64,000 nt of DNA from Toxorhynchites rutilus septentrionalis (Eukaryota > Arthropoda > Insecta > Diptera > Culicidae), in assembly GCF_029784135.1 (NCBI RefSeq), contig NC_073745.1, forward strand, positions 237,555,664 to 237,619,663, read 5' to 3'. Within the stretch, counting starts at the first letter, position 1. Every line of letters starts with the position of its first letter. A program made the position numbers and the translations under genes. Shown here in pieces: positions 12,010 through 24,800 of this stretch. The notes beneath the pieces were generated by a model that saw only the letters and a list, made by a program, of their open reading frames with translations, was not told the origin of the DNA and did no database searches.

Positions 12010-12490
12010 GAGACGGTGTGTGGGTTTGTTGCATAAAGGTGTTCAATAAGTTCGAATACACTTTGAAAATGTGTTAAAACATAAAAATACAAGATATTAT
12101 TTTCTGCGTCAATTTTTATTGAGGAAATGTTTATTGAGGAAATGTTTATTGAGAAAGAGCTTGAGCCGTTCTTCAAAAAAATCGCACGCGGTACGCACCT
12201 GGTCCATCGGCATCTTGTTTCTAATATTGGATATGAGTTTCTTAATATGGTTCGTAGTGCTCACATAACTTAGTGCCACAATCTTCTCCAGAACCTCAGT
12301 CTTATAGTACGCGGCGTTGATTTTAACACCAGTGTATAGATGAAATTCCGCTTCACCCCGTGGAAATTCAACCGCCGGAATATGTCGCCGAGTCTCTTAC
12401 CTCTCGCGAACAACTTTACTACTACGTCGCGGTACTCCTTCATCATGCGCAGTAAACAAACAATAAATGATAGCAAGTCGACACCGTGTA
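12010..12490 (-). pseudogene. Internally deleted mariner-superfamily transposase
   Basis: The minus-strand frame at 12270-12476 contains an N-terminal helix-turn-helix-like segment (MMKEYRDVVVKLFARGKRL, then GDIFRRL). Immediately after it, in another frame, is GVKINAAYYKTEVLEKI, a mid-region typical of ITmD37E-type transposases. Then comes a C-terminal segment near 12160-12200 (VRTACDFFEERLK). The catalytic core between them is missing. Confidence 0.45.
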
Positions 12491-12770
12491 CGTCGGTTAG
12501 CCTATATATAATATAAGGCTAAAGCTGACACCAATATCAATACACAGAATGCGCATGGTGCGCACCTACACAACGATGAAAAGATGCTCAAAACCTTGTT
12601 TTGAAATTTCGAGTCCATTCGGAGTTTGTGTTTTACTGACATGAAAAACGCCTTGTGTATGTTTCGTATTTATGATTGGAAGGCAGAACGGCAGAGTTTG
12701 GCTGGTATTTAACTGAAAATAGCCAAAATCAACATTAATATAGTGTATCCAGATAAAAAGCCGGAATTCG

Positions 12771-13822
12771 AAGTATTACTTGCACAAGCTTGAGACAACA
12801 TCGCCAGCGAGAGCTTCTTCTTGGATGATAACGTTAGCATTAAAAAAAATGGACTTTTTTGGATGGTGATAAAAAACTAATACAGATAATTGAGTTTGAT
12901 CAATCTCCCATGGAAAATAATTATATTAGCTTACTTGCAAAAAAAAAATCTACACCCTTGCGAGCGGTCTTCCGGCAGATAACCGGAACATTCGCCATGG
13001 CGGACGAAAACATGCATGTAGGCATGTTCTTGAGTTCTTCCTTCGTTTTATTTATCAAGTCCTTCTCAGTTTTCGCGACAGAATTGTTGGAGTAGATCTT
13101 ACGCTACAGGTTTGCCCAAAAATTCTCGATGGGACGCAGCTGGGCGACGTTGGGCAGGTTCGCCGACTTGTATACCACATCGATATTCAACTACTCCATC
13201 TCCTATAACGATCGCCAGATCTGGCAAGAACACCGCGTTATCGCCCTTATGGTATTTCTTGATGAACGACGCAACTTCCGGCAGGCACTTCGTACTATAA
13301 ATTACCCCGTTCACGGCCAGTTCGGAGCCAAAGAAGAGCGGCTTTGACATCCTCTTCTCGCTGATTGTCAGCCACAGCAGCACCCACTTGGGGAACTTGG
13401 TGTGTGAAATAAACTTCACTTCGGAGCTCACTTCCTTCGTGGGGGAAGTAAAATACGAAGTGCCCTGTCAGTCGTTGCCATCCAGGGTGAGATAGGTCTC
13501 GTCGCCCATCACCACGGCCGGGCGTATCCGGCGTTCACAAAGTGCCGCACGATGTCCGTTTTCGACGCGTACCGTTCTTTGAACGCGCACACTTCTGAAC
13601 GGAGCAGCTTCACTGTTTTCGCCATCACGATTAGAGTTCGACTGATAGAGCTGTCATATAAATTCTGCGTACTCATGGGTTACTATGATTGATGCTGCAT
13701 GCGTGTGAAGGTAAACTCATGTAAAATCGGCAATTTTTGTCCATTTTTTTTAATGCAAACGTTATCATCCAAGAAGAAGCACTCGCGGGCGGTGTAGTCT
13801 CAAGCTTGTGCAACGAATACTG
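12771..13822 (-). mobile_element. ITmD37E-like element with terminal repeats of about 80 bp
   Basis: Both ends carry AGTATT...TTGCACAAGCTTGAGAC, then GCTTCTTCTTGGATGATAAC and ATTAAAAAAAATGGAC, in inverted orientation (about 12771-12856 and 13740-13822). The interior codes on the minus strand for a broken DDE transposase. Length of about 1.05 kb is short for the family, so internal sequence is lost. Confidence 0.65.
12940..13640 (-). pseudogene. ITmD37E-like transposase, frameshifted
   Basis: Minus-strand blocks in order: an N-terminal remnant (AKTVKLLRSEVCAFKERY) near 13560-13630; the first catalytic Asp in YLTLDGNDW near 13480; the open stretch KFPKWVLLWLTISEKRMSKP; the second Asp in AVFLPDLA near 13215-13235; and, after a frameshift and apparent loss of a few codons, NLPNVAQLRPIENFW with the catalytic Glu near 13120-13155. 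A C-terminal AKTEKDLINKIKEELKN follows near 13030-13080. Block order and the Asp-Asp-Glu set fit the mosquito ITmD37E group. It is non-functional. Confidence 0.6.
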
Positions 13823-13829
13823 ACCTCAG

Positions 13830-13945
13830 TGCAAGTCGGAATTTCTTTGACGAAAAATCCCCCGACCAGAACGGGAATCAAACTCGAATCCCCGGCATCA
13901 TAATGTGTGACGCTAACCACTCGGACACGGGAGCACAGCAGCGAG
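13830..13945 (-). mobile_element. tRNA-derived SINE, 5' fragment
   Basis: On the minus strand it reads CGTGTCCGAGTGGTTAGCGT (A box) followed by a B-box-like GATTCGAGTTTGATTCCCG, then GGATTTTTCGTCAAAGAAAT. It matches the SINE at 20236-20524 closely over this part. It abuts the right terminal repeat of the ITmD37E-like element. Confidence 0.6.
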
Positions 13946-14554
13946 AGCTGTGAGGCTCAAAAAGCCATCAGTGAACAGTATTCTTGCTGTCGAAATACAT
14001 GATTTCTTTTACTTTTTTATTATTTAAATCAATTGCAATTATCCCCCTTCTCCCCTCTTAAAGTGTTCACATAGTATACGCATATCTTATTAGTACTTTA
14101 GGATTATTGTAATAAGTTTTCATACGTTTCTCTAAAGGTGTCGGTTTTACCCCGACATGGTGTCGATCTTACCCACACTCCCATTTTTTTCACCTTAAAA
14201 CATCAATTTTTGAATTCTATCAAAAATGTGCTACTTAAAGAATGATCAACAGATACTGTAGAATGGTTTATGAATAGTTGAAGAGAGGTTCTGTAATAAT
14301 TTGAGATCGAAAAAAAATGGGAGGTCCTGGAAATATGTGAAAAACCTTAAGATATCGGTTTTACTCTGATTTCCCCTAATAAGTTGAAATTTTCATGGCA
14401 GGTGGCAGGCAAAATTGAACTGGTCCTATAGAAATTAGACAGAGAGTATTGATGCTCGAAGACAAAAAAGGGTATTTTCTCATTATTATCAAATATAAAA
14501 GGGTGTTCCAGTTGCCCCAAAAGGTCGCGCAAAAAAACGAAAATCTCATGCCAT

Positions 14555-14820
14555 AAATTAATAGGGACTCTAAGGAGCCACCTTAGAGTCCTTATTAATA
14601 GAGAGCACACCGGAAAAATCAACAACTAGCTACTATCAAGATGCAATATGCAATATTATCGCCAATGAGTTTTTTCATTTAATTTTCGTTGATCCCTCAT
14701 TTATTTTATTGCTTTGGTATGCGAAGCGCAACAAAATATGTTGCCTGTTACATATTGCGTATTGCAGATTGCTAGTGGCTTATTGTTCCGGTGTGCGAGT
14801 CGCCTAAGGGTGAGCATTGA
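14555..14820. repeat. Hairpin-forming inverted repeats
   Basis: A 19-bp inverted repeat with one mismatch (ATTAATAGGGACTCTAAGG at 14557-14575, its partner at 14581-14599) has a 5-nt loop. A second, looser inverted pair links about 14604-14665 with about 14735-14815 through GCACACCGGAA and ATGCAATATG. It is probably a degenerated foldback MITE. Confidence 0.45.
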
Positions 14821-15640
14821 AATAAATATGCATGTTGACTTAGAAAAACAGCACCATTGAATAAATTTAACTTTTCCAAATATTCCAAAAGACTGAAGAA
14901 ATTCTCTCACAGTAGTAAAAGTGAGTTATTATTTTTATTTAAAAAAATGGTACATTCCTTTGTATTCCGCCTGGAAACGGCCAGTGCATGCACACTCGAA
15001 CAGCATTGAATTATCACTTAAACTGGTTCAACGGTTGGAGATACCGTGAAATCAATCATCGCCGACATAACCCATTATGATTTCCTTCCATCGTGATTGA
15101 AAAATTGTAACCCCACTTCCACTGTGAAATGGGATTATTACTAAAATATAATTAATGGTACGCATCCATTCAACGAATGAACACGATACTTCGCAAAGTC
15201 GCTCGTGCTCACAAGATTTACGCTACCGCTAATAGGATACAATTAACAACACCCGGCAGCAATACATCCGTACGCAATATTTGCTTACTCCCGTCAAGAG
15301 AAGCGCCATTAAGAGTGCGCTGTTTCCACCTTAACAAGATGTGGGTTTTTTGAATTACCGCGTTGAAGAAAATTAAAGCGCGGTGAAAAAGGTGCGGCTT
15401 TTTGGCATAGCGGTAGGCATTCACACAGAGGAGCACTCTTTCCGGTGGGACTATCTAGCGGCGAAAAGATCATTATCACATCCCATTATAGGCAGCATAA
15501 TCGTCCCTGTGCCAGTCGCTTGGAACTAGATTTTCTGATAATTAATCTAATGGAAATTAGAGTAAAGCCCCATGCAATAATTGCCGATGAGTGAAAACAA
15601 TGAAAGTAAAGGTTAAATGAAGTGGAACACTGTCAATATG
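14821..15640. other. Upstream region of the SH3 gene, nothing recognised
   Basis: AT-rich sequence without a supported exon or repeat. Confidence 0.35.
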
Positions 15641-15649
15641 TATATAAAG
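15641..15649 (+). promoter_or_regulatory. TATA-like box upstream of the SH3 gene (weak)
   Basis: TATATAAAG lies about 190 nt before the proposed start codon. The nearest CAGT initiator-like motif (15660-15663) is too close for ideal spacing, so the start site is unsure. Confidence 0.2.
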
Positions 15650-15835
15650 ATATGTTGAACAGTGAGCACAATTATAGTTGAAATCAAGAAGATTTGATTA
15701 TTTCCGACAAAACAGCCATAATCAAAACTCTGAAGTCCCATTAGCTAATGGCCCTAGCGAGAAAAAGCCTAGTTATTACATCATTTAATTTTCACGAATG
15801 TCACGTTCTACTATTTCTCCGTCTGAATTCGCAAT

Positions 15836-15848
15836 ATGCATTCTCACG
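15836..15848 (+). CDS. SH3 gene coding exon 1 (13 nt)
   Basis: ATG CAT TCT CAC G precedes the consensus donor GTAAGT at 15849. The split codon continues at 16137 after the acceptor TTTCTTTTCAG. Another ATG at 15798 is in a different frame that does not fit the phase of exon 2. This short exon is the least certain part of the model. Confidence 0.5.
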
Positions 15849-18800
15849 GTAAGTACGTTAAGTGCTCTAGTCCTCTAGCACATGGTATAGTTGCGCGTAT
15901 GACCCAGATTCAAATAATTTGAGTGAGCTTCATTATTGCTACAATTTCCATTTCATTGGCTGAGAAACTTTTCTCAAACGTAAACCAGTAATTGCTATAA
16001 GAATACAGGGATATCCATTATCGTAACATATGATAGGTTATGAGCAGTGCTCTTGTCTATTTTGTCGTATATGACTGGGAAAGCTATTTTACTCTTCATG
16101 CAATTTCTTTTGACTGTTTTTAATGTTTCTTTTCAGTATCGCCAACTTTATCTACAAATCCCTCACAGGCAGCGGTGCTAGTGGTAGGATCATCATCATC
16201 CAACGCGACAACTAGTTCCTCCCGCCGTCATCTAAATCTTCCAGTACCGTTGCTACTGCCACGATCTACGGCGCAGATAAGACCAGAACCTCCCCCACCG
16301 TATTGGGCACATTACCAGCATCGTCCCGTTGGCACAGCAAGAGCAACGCCACTAGCCTCGGGTGATCCTCGGCCTATTCCAGTGTCCGGTTACACTAGTA
16401 GCAGTAGCAGTAGTTCCTCAACTGACGAAGGGGACGCTAGTGCCGGGGTCAACAATGCACAGCAAGCCTCACCGTTATCAGCAACAGCAGGAGCACATAA
16501 CTATCGACGGAACCATCCTACGGAGGGCAATCCAAGGGCATCAGCGAGAAATCATCGGTACAACATTGCCCGTCAACAGCAACGTCAGCGGATCAAAGAG
16601 CACTTGTTGAGTAAGGATTTGTCTTAGTATATCGCTTACATACTTACACACATACGAATTCGTTCAGCTAGCTAGTATCTACATTTTGATTTATAGGATT
16701 GAATTCGGCATGATTTAGATTTGAAGATCTAACGTCATTATTTCTGACTTAAAACAGGATAAAATGTTATGAACCGAAGATCGAATTGTCACACTTATAA
16801 TATTTTCCTAAACTATCGTTCAACGGCCAACATGCAAAAACGGCACAGGACAACCGGTCGCATTAGGGCCACCTTCCCCTATCGCAAAACTCCTGCATAT
16901 CCTCTGAAGCTGTCGTTTTACTCATTAGGATCATCACGGGCCGAAGTTGATTCAATTTTTCCTCCACAATAGATATCCTTATGTCACCCATGGGAATCTG
17001 AACGAATGGTCAAATTTGAATGAAGGATAACCGAATGTCAATTTTGCATCCTAGTAACTGATTATTCGTAACGGCGCACAGTGGAGTCATTCTGAAAAAA
17101 TACGGTCAAAAATATTTTCTCGTTTAACCTTACATTTTAGAGGTTGGAGTAGTTGTTCAGGATGTTCATCCAGATGATTGTACGTTTTCATTTAAACTCA
17201 TACTAAGTTAGAATAAAACTTAGGAAAACCAACTTTATGTAATGAGTTACATAAATAGCGATACTTGCGAGATAGTTGAGTTTTGTCTTCAGAAAAATTG
17301 TAGAACTAACAATTTTTCTGAAACTTTTTCGAAAATACAATACCTTCAAATTAGGTTTACAACATATTATTATAAAAAAATAACATTTTGCATATATTCT
17401 CAAAAGAAATGACATGCCTTGAACTTTTGTAGATCGATTTTCACGGAAACTTTTTGAATTATTTTTCTATGCTCTTGATGTTTCTTTGACAGTCAACCGA
17501 TCAGCAGAATTTCTGTGCCAACGATATCTGCTCCGTGAATGAGAATGCGATGCACCGATGATAGCCTGTAGTACCACCCGCATCTTGCACCAAAAGCATG
17601 AAGTATGAACACAACGCTTTGGCTCGGTTATTCAAGACTGCATTGGAAAGTAACCCATCATGTCTTCAGCTCACTGAACTTCTACGTATACCGTTTGGCA
17701 AAATGTTCATAACAATTGGTTGCGACAACGTCGATAACGTCGATTAAGCAATATGCGTTTAACTTACATGTCAAAATCAAAACTGAATGCAAAATTTCAG
17801 TGGGATTTGTTCGCAGTTGAATCCGGAAATCGTTACATTCAATCACTTGTATAATTAATAATTTAATCAATACCCTCAAATGATTACTAGGCCAACGGTA
17901 GTCCTATGCCAATCTTGCGGTTGTATCTATACCCCCACCCATAGTTTTTTCTAACCACTGTACATCGAAATGCTGTCATTAAAAACTACACCCAAACTAG
18001 CGTTGTCAGAAAGCATTTCATTTTCGACAGAAAACATGTCATTTCGTGCCTTGAGGCGTCAAATGGGCAAATAATGGCATATGTCCCTCAACGCTTTAAA
18101 ATGTTTGTATGTATGGAAGCAGACATCTATTTCTTTTTTCTTTTTTTATCTTTTTTGGGATTGCACCCAAAAAAAAAAGTCCAAACGACGTCAACGGGAA
18201 TCGAGCCAAGGCCGGCTGTAATGCAAGACTGTTTTACACGATCACGCTATCCACATAGCTAATGATGCTGTTGCGGAGAAACGTAATAAAATTTTGGGTG
18301 TATTAGTGTCTTCGGCAAAGTTATGTATTTTATTATCACCTATAAACTTTGTGGTACATATTGAGTTTAAATAATGTAATTTGAATAGAATTAAAGTTAA
18401 AAAAAAACTAGTTTTAGGGTGCTCTTCAAAGAAACACAGTTATATCTCTGCAGTACTAAGAGATATAAATTATGTATCCTCGGAAAAGTTTCATAAAATT
18501 GTTAGTTCTACAATTTTTCCTAAATACAAAACTCAACTACAGTCAATCGCAAAATTGTGTATATTCATGCTACTTGACAATACTATCCATTTATATCTAT
18601 AAAATTTTTTTGAATACATTTCTTCTTTTGATGCATATTAATTACACACATATTTAACTAACTATGCACGCAAGAAAATTTCTCGAAAAGTTTTGACATA
18701 GGACTATGTCTTTGATTTCTATATAGGGGAGTCACTCTACGAAAAATGTAACGATGTATTAAGAAATTTCAAACGCATATTACTCAAAATGGTTATTGCG

Positions 18801-21800
18801 ACATATGTTGTGTTATATATCATTAGACAGGAAATTTATCCAGAATTTTTTGCTTGAAACATGAACAGTGAATATAATAAAAAAATCTAGCAATTTGACG
18901 ATTTAGTTGGGTATGTTTTCTTTCGATTGCACTATCCACTCGCTTACTCCCCGACGCAACGAGTAATCTTTTTGCCTGAATTCGGGCGTTAGCTCATAAT
19001 GTGAGTTGATGCGTAAATGAATTATTCTCCATTTAGGGGAAAAGGGGGGAATTTGGACCACCTAAGCAAATCGCCTAATATTTCCAAACTAATAAGGTCT
19101 AAATAAAAAATGTTACATTGTATACTGAGCTACACTTGTTTTCTCTCAATAAATAATGTTTAATCATTATATAAAGCTTCAATCTACCAAATATATCATA
19201 AAATAAAAGAGATGATTTTTGGACATTAAAATTTAATGCGGGGTGATTTGGACCGTCTGTGGGGTGATTTGGTCCAGTGTGTGTTTCATCGAAAAAAACA
19301 TGCTTATGTTTATGTAAAGTATTTTGGGATAATAATACAATCATTAACAGTGTTTTGGGATCGATACCAGGTGTCTTGGCCAGATTCCAGACCAGAAAAA
19401 TCGAATTGATACCATCTCGAATTCTGCATGAATCTTTTCACTGTTGTTCGAGCTTTTTCAAACACTTTCATTGTTGGTCAAAGAAAATCCGTTCTTGATG
19501 GCCTGAATTGCTCTTTCAAGCTCCTTCTTCTTCCAACGTTGTCTGTCCATCCTCTTTTTGTAATTCAGCGGCATCTGGAATCAATTAGACCAAAAAAAAG
19601 TCTCAAACCTGTAGGACCAATTCACCCCACAGAAACGTGTCCATGTCACCCCACACAACACGCAAAAATTAAAATGCAATTAATTTCATTTATTGTTATC
19701 AAACTTACAGTTTCGCTACATCAAATTGTTCCTCTTCTGTAGGCGAACAGAACTTTACTGCACAATACACGAAAAGTTTGTTTAATTAGCGGGAAAAACC
19801 TTAAAACCACTATCGGAAATCTCACATTTTTTGACGATCAAAGTGCTTGCTGTGTTTATGCTACCGTTTCCCTCTACTTGTGAAGTTTTACCAAAATTTT
19901 TATACTTTAGGTACATACTGTTCAACAATAGAAGGAAATGATATTATAAAAAATCCAAGTTGAGCCGTAATTTTTGAGATAAAGGGGTGGTCCAAATCAC
20001 CCCATATGACCAAATCACCCCGTGTTACCCTACCGATAATAGGCATTAATTTTATATTATATTGTATGTTGTCCAATCAATTTGTGCTCAATTAATGTAT
20101 TTATCGTGTAGGTCTCCCTACTAACAATTTGTGTAATTGTGGTCCAGAATGTCATAATATCGAGAATGTTGTTTGGTTATGTAAAAATACAATAAGTGAA
20201 TTTAAATGGCTGCTGATTTAGAAGATCGAAAGGGTATACCCACGTACCCCGTGGCCGAGTGGTTAGCGTCTCACATTATCATGCTGGGTGTTCGGGTTCG
20301 ATTCCCGTTCTGGCCGGAGGATTTTTCGTCAAAGAAATTTCCTTCGACTTGCACTTTGGTCACGCGTATTCAAGAGCTTGCCCCTCGGAATAAATTCAAG
20401 GCGTGTTATTTGGCTTAAGAAATCTCAACTAAGTATTAATAAATGACGCTAGTTAATGCATACGTTGAGACGGCAAAAGTTCTACAGGGAACGTTAACGC
20501 CATTCAAGAAGAAGAAGAAGAAGATCAGATCAGATTATGATAGTTTGAGTAGTCGCGATCCTACAGGGCTATAAAGTTATTACAAACAATGTTCCGGAAA
20601 ACATGGTAACGAAGGAGATAATGCTATTTTTATCTATAATATATTTTTGTAGTCATAGATTGATTTGACTCAGGCTTATATTAATGTAGGTCTTAACTAT
20701 TTAGACTTTTGTTTAAAAATGATACATGATGACTCTTTGTCTTCTTCTGCATGATTGAATAAACAGAAGAAAAGGGTTGTTATGGCTTTAATGGTATTTT
20801 TGTGTACATTTTTGAACAGAATGCGGTACCGAATTCTACCACGTTATGTCATCTAACCCGTTTAAAGGACACAAGTACATACATGAAACGGATTTTCCAG
20901 GGCATCCATTTGATGTATCAAAAGAGAAAAAAAACAGGAAGTGGGTTATATCTATGGTATAACCGCAAGGGTGACGTAGGACTATCGTTGATTTAGAGAT
21001 CATTTGTATGAAGTTGAATCTGAATTCATTCTGAATGAATGAATATTTGGAGAACTTCGAAAACGAGAGCGTTACGTTGGAGGCACAAGGTTTTATGCAT
21101 CCAATATTGGATACGGAAATATCCTACTGATGGGGAAGAATAATCTTCAGAAGCTATCCTGTTGATTGCGATTGATTGAAAAATCACAAAACCTAATGTA
21201 TTTGGTCACAGTGTTACATGGATAGAAAACATTAAAATAAACTCTTTCATATGAATGTAATTTTAAATTCCCAGAGGAATTGGCAGATTATTTTCAGTAA
21301 CGATTAGATATTTCCACATTTTCCTCGATACTGGAAGCCCACCAGTGGTTAATGCTAACTCGATAACCATCTGTTAATAGCACTTGATTGAAACATATTT
21401 GGTCACAGTGTTACATGGATAGAAAACATTCAAATAAACTCTTTCACATGAATGTATTTTTAAATTCCTAGAGGAACTGGCAGATTATATTCCGGATCTT
21501 TCTCGATCCAAACGGAAAGAATTCCGTGCGTGTATGTGTGTGTGTGTAGCGGCTGCTTCGAGATCTTCCCGGGGAACCGTTTGTAGCATCACTCTCCTCC
21601 TGATGGATTCCCTTCTGGCCTAAGGTGCACAAACAGGCTCTTGGTGACACCGTTCATCCGCGCTTTCATGATAAATGAAGAGCTTCACCACAACAGCGAC
21701 AACATGCTCCAATCGCTGTTCAATTAGAACTGAGTGGATTTCCGAGCGGCGCTCGCTTATATACCGATTGGTGATTTCAATAGCCTATTTTGAAAGCAAA

Positions 21801-24800
21801 TTTAAGACTATTGAAACAAGTTTTTGGATCAGAAAGTAACAAGTATAGAACGCGTAGACATTTTATCTTTCGAATGAAGTGTTTATCATACCATTTCGTT
21901 CAGTTGTTTAGGAGCTATTAACACTCAAAATCTCGGTCTCCGGCGTAACGCTTTCGTTTTCGAAACTTTGATTTTACACCCCGGTATAGAAATGAAAGAC
22001 GTAGTCCTACGTCAAAATACAGATGTTGAACAATGAAAAACTCAATTTAAATGCAATTACTACACACAATCACAGTCCTATGTCAAGATCCCGTCCGTGC
22101 CCCTAGGTTCAGACCCATCAACTTTTTTTGCTAATTATTTACTCCTAAAAATTGAAAGCAATCTCTATTCTAAGCATTGCAAAATTGAGTGTACACCATA
22201 AATGTCTCCAAACAAGTTAACCTTTTTAGTAAGATCTTTACGAATTAGGGCTCTTTTTCGGTCAGTGTGTGACGTCAACTCATGATACCACTGTTTTGGC
22301 AGTGTTGGTTTTTGTTTTTGTTGATGTTTTAAAATGTTGTTATTAAAATGGCAAGTAGAAGGAAAGAAAAAGATATTGTTACAAGTACAATGATAATAAG
22401 TATGACTTGCAGAGGAAAGACATTACGGGAAATAACAGCTGCTGTCGAAAGAACCCATTCTACAGTAAACAAAATCATTAACAAGTGGAAATACGAAAGA
22501 ACCATGGAAAATCTCCCGGGTAGAGGACGCAAACGGGTCCACAACGGGTCTAAACAAATTTCTGATTCCATGTAATGGAGAAACATGTTATTTGCAAGTG
22601 GTTGAAAAATCTTGAACGAGAATTGTGTCTGAAAATAATCTGATATTATAATGATGAGTTTTGTTGGAAATACTAGGAATTTTACAGTAAATGTGAGATT
22701 CAACGGGCTCGATTAGAAAATCAATCAATCAACAGTTCTGCGATTGGACCCATGAACTTGCTCATAGTAAGAAAACGTGAATGTTTGAAGGAATTGTAAC
22801 AAAAAACAAATTTTGGGCGGGACGAAGTTTGTTGGGTCAGCTATACACATAAATATAGAAGGAAAATACTTTTAGTTTTGGTACACATGCACTCAGTTCA
22901 CTTTGGCAGAATGAAAGTCAAAGAATATGGTATTCAATTCAGTGTGGTTGGATGCAATTTTAGTCTGAATCGTTACTACAACAATAACATAACAATTGTT
23001 GAGAAAAATTTATGATTCTTCGTGGCTAGTCAGGTCATAATCAATATCAACAATGTTTTGATCATTGCGAACCAGCTTCATGGTTTACAGGAGGTACATA
23101 TTTCATCAGATGTTGAATGTCGATGTACTTTGCACGAGAAATGTTGTGCCCATTTGGGTGTAAACTTTCTGCTTTTAAAATGTTATGATCGAGGAAAGTT
23201 AAAAAAATGTTCAGCCGTCTTTCGCAATAACATAACACTCCTTTCCATGCTGTGAGCACAAAATGAAAAAAAAAACATTTTGTAGTTGCTAGACGCACAA
23301 GACTTCGTTCTCTTTGCAGCCAGAGCGAACCAAGTACACTCTAACTATTAACATAATATTACACAACACATTGGTATTTCGTAGCAGTTTTTGACTTATT
23401 TCATAAATGGTGTATATGTTGACTCATGTTTGCTGTTTTTGTTTTTGATCTTAATAAATGGAAATCAATTTTTGTTTTTGGGATGTTGTCAGATGTCCGA
23501 ATGACATGGTAATTTCATGATCGATAGCAATGTCCTGGAAAAAGGTAATGAAAATAGAGGTTTTCCGAGCGACATAGCATACGCTGCCATACCTATTTCT
23601 CAAATGGTGACGTCAGTCGTTGTGTTTATATTTGATTGACAACCACATCAATGCGAAAATGCTGTTTCCAGGAAGTGTTTTATCAAATAAAAACGTTAGA
23701 GTTTTTTATTAGAGTTTCCGCTGAATATGAAGCTAATGTGACAGCGTGAAGGGAATATTTGTGAAATCACTTCGGAAAAGACGGATGAAACTGATATTTC
23801 CATGTGCCAATTTGACTCCCCCACGTTCATAGAAACAAACGAATTTTTATTATTTTAACGTTACTAAGGTTATGTTTGGAAGGCTCTCAGTATCGGTGTG
23901 TATGTTGTGAGGAAATAATCGTCAATTAACAGACTGAGAACTAAAGATGACCTACGAATTATTAGCTAAATATATTGTAATTCACGTGAAATTGACGTTA
24001 ATTTTGTACAGGAGTGAGAGTTTTTCCATCTGGTTCTATAGTTATGAAACACTGGAATTTTAGTTTTTTGAATGTTTCGCGCCTGAACACAACAATTAAA
24101 TTCAAATGACCAATCTTAGAAATGAAGATAGTTATTACATCCTACACTATATACTTCAATTCAACTGACTTCTTACATATCCCTGGAAACTCAGAAAATG
24201 GTGTGGTTCTATAGTTATGAAACGCAGTGTATCATTACTATTCTCTGTTGACCATGTTCATTATTTTTCGCTAGATGGCTGTAGTGATCGATATCTCGTG
24301 TAATATCAATCATACAATTTCAAATTCATGCTCGTTGTCAAGGAACCCATTTTTTTGCTGTTTTTTGTTTTGTTCCATTCAATCGTGAATTACAGAGTCT
24401 CAACAATGGAAGTCAACAAAGAAAAAAATCGGTACACCTTACACTTTTCCTTTGATAAAGGCGAAAATGCAAGCCAGGGCACTGAAATTGAGAATGATGT
24501 GTATGGAGCCGATACTGTAACAGCTAATGACGTACAGACAGGCCCATCGTCGAAAATGTGGATAAAATCACATAAATAATCGAAGTTGACCGACATGTCA
24601 ATTACCGTAACATCGTCCAGAAACTAAAGATCGACTATAAAACAGTAGTAATGGTTGTTCTCGAGGTCAATGCTTATCCCGTATAGAGTTTACACTCTCT
24701 CATCGAACTTCCCAACCCTATTTAGCCTTACTTCAGTCCATGCTACTCTTTTTCATATTCAGCCCACACACTAATATATTGTGTCACGCCGCTACATTAG

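Larger units (their letters stand above)
11785..14176. repeat. Inverted GTAAAACCGACA motif pair enclosing fossils
   Basis: The left motif (AAATCGACACTGTGAGTAAAACC from 11790) and the right motif (GGTTTTACCCCGACATGG from 14143) are inverted imperfect copies. They enclose two transposase fossils and a SINE fragment. They may be ends of one old DNA element or two separate copies of a short dispersed repeat. No target duplication is visible. Confidence 0.3.

Noticed and set aside
20239..20315. tRNA gene
   Set aside because: A and B boxes are present but the anticodon arm and acceptor stem do not pair, and a SINE body with a GAA tail follows.
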